Below are positions 59,708 through 64,000 of a stretch of DNA of 64,000 nucleotides, piece after piece. The notes beneath the pieces were generated by a model that saw nothing but the letters and a program-made list of their open reading frames with translations, searched no databases and was not told where the DNA came from. The stretch covers positions 15,198,345-15,262,344 of the forward strand of contig CM073326.1 in assembly GCA_037043015.1 (NCBI GenBank). The letters are read 5' to 3'. Numbering within the stretch: position 1 is the stretch's first letter; the number at the start of each line of letters is the position of its first letter. A program made the position numbers and the translations under genes. This DNA is from Bryum argenteum (Eukaryota; Streptophyta; Bryopsida; Bryales; Bryaceae).

Positions 59708-60912
59708 TTAATTGTTCTTGATTGGGTGGTGTGTTGTTTTGTTGAATGAATTCATATAATTGTTCGTGTATGGTGTTGGGGGGTTTATTAGGTTAGAATT
59801 AGCGTTTTTGAATTGTGTGTATGGGTGTGTGTTATTAAGATGTCTTTCCGGCGGGTTTTGAAGTGTGGCCATTTTGTTAAGTAATATAGTGGTCCAGTTC
59901 GGATTATTGGGATGTTCGAGGATGCGGTTGCATGTTTCTGGTGATGGGTTTATTGTTGTGATAAGAGCATATAATATGCGTGGTGCTGGATGTTGAGAGT
60001 TTTCTCGGACGTAGTTTGTGAGATATGGATATTTTATTTGTGCTTCTGGATGTTTTGGGTGAATATTTATGAGACATGGTGCAAATTGTGCTGATAAGTG
60101 TTGATATTCCGGGTGTAGTCTAATTGTGCATGGTATGAAGTAGATTTTGCATCTTCGTTTATGGACGGATGGGTGTGTTTTGAGTACATTCGGCATGGGC
60201 CCTGGGTTGGTTTCGACATCTCCGCATTTTGGTAAGTGATATTTGTTTTTGTATGTGTAGTGGTATGTTTTAGTATTGTGGGTTGATGTTTTTGAAATTT
60301 TTATGAGTGTGATGTCTTGTGTGTGTATTTTTTGGATTATTGGTTCATAGGTGAGCTCCGGAGTTCGGATTTGTTTGTTTGTGTATCCGGTGTATTGAGT
60401 GGGTTTTAATGGTTTTAGTTTTTTTGAGTGGCATGTTTGTGGGTCTTTCATAGGGTTTTTTGACTTTTTGTAAGGTTTATTTAGTTTTTGAGGCCCAAAA
60501 AGTTTCTTTATATATGATAGTGTGGATGTGATGTTATGTACGTGTGGTTTGTATGGGTTTAGTAAATTTAGTTTATAGGCGAGGCCGGGAGACCGAGCTC
60601 GATTTTTTGTAGAGTTGTGTGTATGGTTTGTTTGTTTAGTTCTGGATATCTTGGAGAATTTTTTGTGGTGCAGATATTGTCTTGTGACGGGATATTTCGG
60701 ATTTTGTGTGTTTATTTTGGCTAACTTGTGTGGCCAGGTAAGTTGGGTTTTTTGTGTTTTCGGCTTGGCTTTGGTAATGTTTATTTTTGGTATAATTGGG
60801 GTTATATAGTTTCTACTTTTATTGGTTGTATTAAAAAATACACTTGGTTTTGAGCTATGTGTCGTTGGGCCTTTGGTGTGCCAATTTAGTTTTCCGTCTC
60901 CATTGAATCATT
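59708..60912 (-). CDS. LINE ORF2: N-terminal extension with 2A peptide
   Basis: By hand translation this frame is open from the end of ORF1 (about 60912) to a stop at 59708. It is Lys/Thr/Asn/Pro-rich with no recognised domain. A canonical 2A ribosome-skipping motif, CGDVETNPGP, is at 60197-60223 and is followed by methionine (PMPNV), so translation would release the upstream ~230 residues from the endonuclease-RT polypeptide. The first in-frame ATG in the listed frame is at 60451. After the 2A come RRCKIYFIPCTIRLHPEYQH and Pro-rich sequence. Confidence 0.72.
60197..60223 (-). other. 2A-like ribosome-skipping motif
   Basis: Minus-strand codons read GDVETNPGP, a full match to the D-V/I-E-x-N-P-G-P consensus. 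The skip would occur between the final Gly and Pro. The preceding residues (YKNKYHLPKC) lie where 2A peptides carry their helix-forming upstream part. Confidence 0.88.
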
Positions 60913-63502
60913 TTCTTCCCTTTGGCCTAGGCATAATTTTTTGTTGGACTCAATGGTTTGCATTGTTATGGCAAACATGTCATGCATAGCCTTGAGTTGT
61001 TGTTGAATGCTTTGTGATGCTTTTAGGTGTACCTTCTCCACATAGCTCATTGCTTCCCCAACGATCTCCTTTTTCATCACCCCCATTTCCTCTCTCATAA
61101 CTTCCATGGTTTTGGTACTCCCTTTCTCCACAGCTTCATTCACAATTTGTTGTAGATCCTCCTTCGTGTATGATTTTGTTGCCTTGTTCTCCATGGCTTG
61201 TACCGTGCTTGCAAGGGCGTTGTTAATGTCGTTAAACCCAAGTCTTTTTAGATCATCTTCATTAGGTTTGATGGTTCCTTCCAAGCTCTTGGGGTGGGGA
61301 AAAAACTCAACATATTTGTTTAATATCTTGTGAGTTTTTTTGACGAATTTTTTGTAGACTGCTATGTTTAGACATTCTACATTGCACATTCCGACATGTT
61401 TACCTTTTTCAAGGTGAAAATACATGTCTACCACATTGTCTTCACCCATGGGTTTTCTAATTTCAATTTCTATTGTTTCCTTTGTCTTGGTTTTGTTAAG
61501 GTTTTTGACAATTAACACAAGCACATTTCTTTTTGCTTTTTCGTCATCCGTTAGCTTTACTTTGGATGGAATTGTTCCTTCCAAGATTTCATTCTCAAAT
61601 CTAACTTTTTCTTTTTTCAAAAGTTTAACTTGAGTTGGTGAAGTGGTGACTATCCAAGCAAAGTCGGACTCTAGATTTTTTTGGACATTTGTGATCTCAA
61701 AATCTAGCCCTCTTTTAACCCCTAAACGTCCTTGGGGTATTTTTAGCCAAAAACTCATTTTCAAAAAAAGTGATATAAATGAAAATAAAGATAAGCTATT
61801 CAGATCTTAACCGTACAAACTTGTAATAGACTTGTAGTAGATCATGTGGGCCAAAACTTGACTCATGGGACCTCATAGATTGCGAGATCATAACATATTA
61901 GTGCGCAAAACACGCTACAAAATACCATCATTTCCACTTTGAAGTGAAAATACTACCAACATGAAATTTGCAATCAAAAAATCACCAACTAGAAAGTTGT
62001 TCATCTTCATCTCAAAAACACTTTTGTACCAAAAAAATTCATCAAAAAAATATCTTGGCTCAAATAGTAGCCTTCCAATGGTGAAAACTGCCTCAAAATT
62101 TACAAAGGAAAAATAGTCCAAAACTAGACCCTTTGCACTCAAATCCATGCCCTATCTTCAATACATCTTCAATTAGGTTAAGGTTTCTACCACTTAAAAT
62201 AGACTATGATTGGAATCTATCCCAAAGAATAAAGTCGAAATCTAACGGTGGATGAAGGAGATCTAGCTCCTCAAAAATCATCCATTTTTTCACTTTTTTC
62301 ATTGTAGAAACATCATTGCAAATCCACTAGCAAAGTTATTTGGATCGAAAAACTTGCAACTAGAAAGTTGTTAGAATGCATCTAAAGATCATACTTATGT
62401 AAAAAAAATTCATGAAAAAATATTTAGATTTCACATAATTGGCTTGCAATGGTGAAACATGCCCAATGTTTGAAATCTCAAAACCAAAAGCTGCTGTCAC
62501 TAAAATGCATGCCATTAATTCATACTTTATTTTATGGGTCTGCAATTTGTACCACACAAACTAGACTTTATTTGGGACCCAACCCAAGTGATTTCGTCAA
62601 AAACGAAGTCGGGATGAAGAAGTTATGGCTCTTCAAAGTTTATGCCCTTCATCCAAAATGTCGTTTTTCGACACTAGGGACGTTTAGGGGTTAAAGCCAT
62701 CTTCAACAAAGGCCTCCATCATGGTGGCCCAATGTTTGTTGGAGATGTTTGGGCTATTGATTTTGACGGACAGTAAGCTGCTAATAGCCAAAGCGTCATA
62801 GGATTTGCAAACTTTCCCTCTCAAAAGTTTGCCATCTATATTGAGAATAAATGGCTTTTTACCTTTGAGAAGGTCCTTAGCATCGGTTTTGGGGTTTCTT
62901 AGGTGGATTTTGAGTGTCCCACACCAAATATTTGATTGGTGGTAGCAAAGGTAGGCAATTGGTTCACCCATGAGAGTGCCCAATTCAATGCCCATGTTTG
63001 CTAATCTAGACTCTACTTGTACCCCTATCTCTTCCTTTGTGGTAGAACGGGTGCTAATTTCAAAATAGATGGCAACTTGGTAGTCTAGTGCATATCCATA
63101 TTCATCTATTTCCACCTCACTTAGGACTTGGGTGAAGTTGAAGTGTTGCCCCTCTTTCCCATCAGATCTATTAGAAGGCCATTCCTCTTGTAGAACATAT
63201 GGGAAAGAAGGGATGCTCTTCTCAAACTCCTCTCTCTCCACTTTCCCTAGACCTTTTTGATGAGTTCTTCTTTTTCTTGATTTTCTCTATCATTGCATCA
63301 TTATAGTGATCCAAGAAATTGAGAGCTTGGAAGCCTAGCCAAAATCTCCTCTCATTGATTTTCCCTTAGATTTCTTTGACGTGACAAAATGATTATTCTC
63401 ATCAATTTGCCTTTTAGACGTCAATCCTTCTGACATAACAAGATCTTGGGTTAGATTTTTAACAACGCCCTTGGAGGTTGAGCTTGTGCTTTGTTGGGCC
63501 AT
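60886..63502 (-). pseudogene. LINE ORF1 (RNA-binding/gag-like), split by a transposon
   Basis: Begins MAQQSTSSTSKGVVKNLTQD at 63502. Two nearby compensating frameshifts (about 63345 and 63250) separate it from the 63241-62692 part (EREEFEKSIPSFPYVLQEEW, YLCYHQSNIWCGTLKIHLRN). The family D element then interrupts the frame, which resumes at 61716 with KRGLDFEITN and ends GQREENDSMETEN. Removing the element at its TA target restores the frame exactly. The C-terminal third has long helices (LQQIVNEAVEKGSTKTMEVM) compatible with a coiled coil. A nucleic-acid-binding role is inferred only from its position before ORF2; the domain was not recognised with certainty. Confidence 0.65.
61718..62691 (+). 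mobile_element. Non-autonomous TIR element, family D, ~0.97 kb, copy 2
   Basis: Ends ACCCCTAAACGTCC and GGACGTTTAGGGGT are perfect inverses, flanked by TA. It lies within LINE ORF1, so it is younger than that LINE. It is colinear with 21333-22305 and, at its right end, with 33340-33630. No transposase is present. Confidence 0.85.
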
Positions 63503-64000
63503 CCTACTACATACAAAAGTTTTTGTAGTGTTAATATTGCTTTTTTCCATTTTTCTCCAATTAATCCCTTCTTCTCCTTCTCCCCCTATCATGGTATGGG
63601 GGGCTTTGTAAAGTATGAAGATAGGGGGGAGAGTTTTCTTTTTATCATGCATTTTGAGGATACGTGTCCTATCTTCTTTACTGCTACTATTAATATTCTT
63701 AATATTTATACTTTTGACACATACCCAAGAAATCATACTTTTAAGAATGGGGGCATTCATTGTGGCACATACATTGATATAACTATTAACTTTATTACTA
63801 TTACATATTACTTTATTATGAATATACATATTACTTATGCACAAAGTATCATACAAACATGTAATCTTATGATTAGTATATTGCACATATATTGTAACAG
63901 AAGTAATTCTTTGGTTCATTAAAACAGTCATATCAAGTGTAAACTTAATCGTGGGTTGGAGAGTCTTACGTGGAGAGCTGTTACGTTGATTTACTGTCTG
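63503..64000. other. Possible LINE 5' UTR or flank
   Basis: AT-rich sequence upstream of ORF1. A frame on the minus strand stays open to 63931 but upstream of 63502 it has low-complexity Asn/Ile/Thr composition and is probably untranslated leader. The element's 5' end could not be located before the window ends. Confidence 0.4.

Larger units (their letters stand above)
47284..63502 (-). mobile_element. Non-LTR retrotransposon (LINE) with 2A motif, nested and decayed
   Basis: Minus-strand element with two coding regions. ORF1 (63502 to 60886) is followed, overlapping in another frame, by ORF2 (about 60912 to 47284), which has an N-terminal extension with a 2A motif, APE endonuclease, reverse transcriptase, and RNase H. 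It is interrupted by a Ty3 chromovirus (49706-55360), a 0.26-kb MITE (55504-55765) and a 0.98-kb TIR element (61718-62691). Several frameshifts and an internal stop make it inactive, but long intact stretches suggest moderate age. Its 3' untranslated tail probably runs on to about 47000, and its 5' end may lie beyond 63502. Confidence 0.85.

Noticed and set aside
60197-60223. 2A motif as evidence of an integrated RNA virus
   Set aside because: The motif is followed on the same strand by an APE endonuclease, LINE-type RT and RNase H, with no viral helicase, protease or capsid domain, so it belongs to a retrotransposon.

Overview
The window is nuclear DNA of a land plant that still makes swimming sperm, most likely a bryophyte (moss, liverwort or hornwort), possibly a lycophyte or fern. 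Evidence: an intact inner-arm axonemal dynein heavy chain (lost in flowering plants) sits beside plant-only genes, namely a myristoylatable calcineurin B-like (CBL) calcium sensor and a plastid 2-oxoglutarate/malate translocator. Introns are short (about 100-600 bp) with GT-AG borders, and intergenic DNA is AT-rich and full of transposons. The species call is inference.

Layout. 1-16518 (+): last 34 exons of a DNAH7-type dynein heavy chain; with the splice sites given here they form one open frame of 3,038 codons to the stop. 17541-19274 (-): eight-exon CBL gene, convergent with the dynein. 20-23 kb: a dispersed repeat and a 0.98-kb TIR element. 22894-25038 (-): an LEA-like hydrophilic exon, a second exon and an intronless Cu/Zn superoxide dismutase domain that can be spliced in frame to it. 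26766-27231 (-): broken ADD-type zinc-finger pseudogene. About 27.35-32.39 kb: a probable DNA transposon bounded by inverted CAGTACTGC-rich ends, carrying exon fragments of an AGXT2-like aminotransferase and of RRP5, all in one orientation, plus a degenerate ~165-bp tandem array. 33853-34754 (-): two-exon C2-domain protein. 35.6-39.8 kb: several MITEs, two with clear TTA/TAA target duplications and one with its own empty site in a local duplication. 40049-40883 (-): intronless CDPK-like kinase pseudogene. 43441-46395 (-): four-exon plastid dicarboxylate translocator.

47-63.5 kb is a nest of transposons. The host is a non-LTR retrotransposon on the minus strand: ORF1, then ORF2 with a 2A ribosome-skipping motif, APE endonuclease, reverse transcriptase and RNase H. 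Into it inserted a chromodomain-bearing Ty3/gypsy element (49706-55360, TSD TACAT), a 0.98-kb TIR element (within ORF1) and a 0.26-kb MITE (within ORF2). The Ty3 element is itself rearranged: a third, inverted LTR divides it and its RNase H-integrase half is flipped. A nested solo LTR followed by LTR-LTR recombination explains the layout exactly.

Strongest candidates for something little described: the 2A motif inside ORF2 of a plant LINE, the LEA-like/SOD fusion, and the multi-gene fragment capture at 27.35-32.39 kb. No complete new defence or metabolic system was found.
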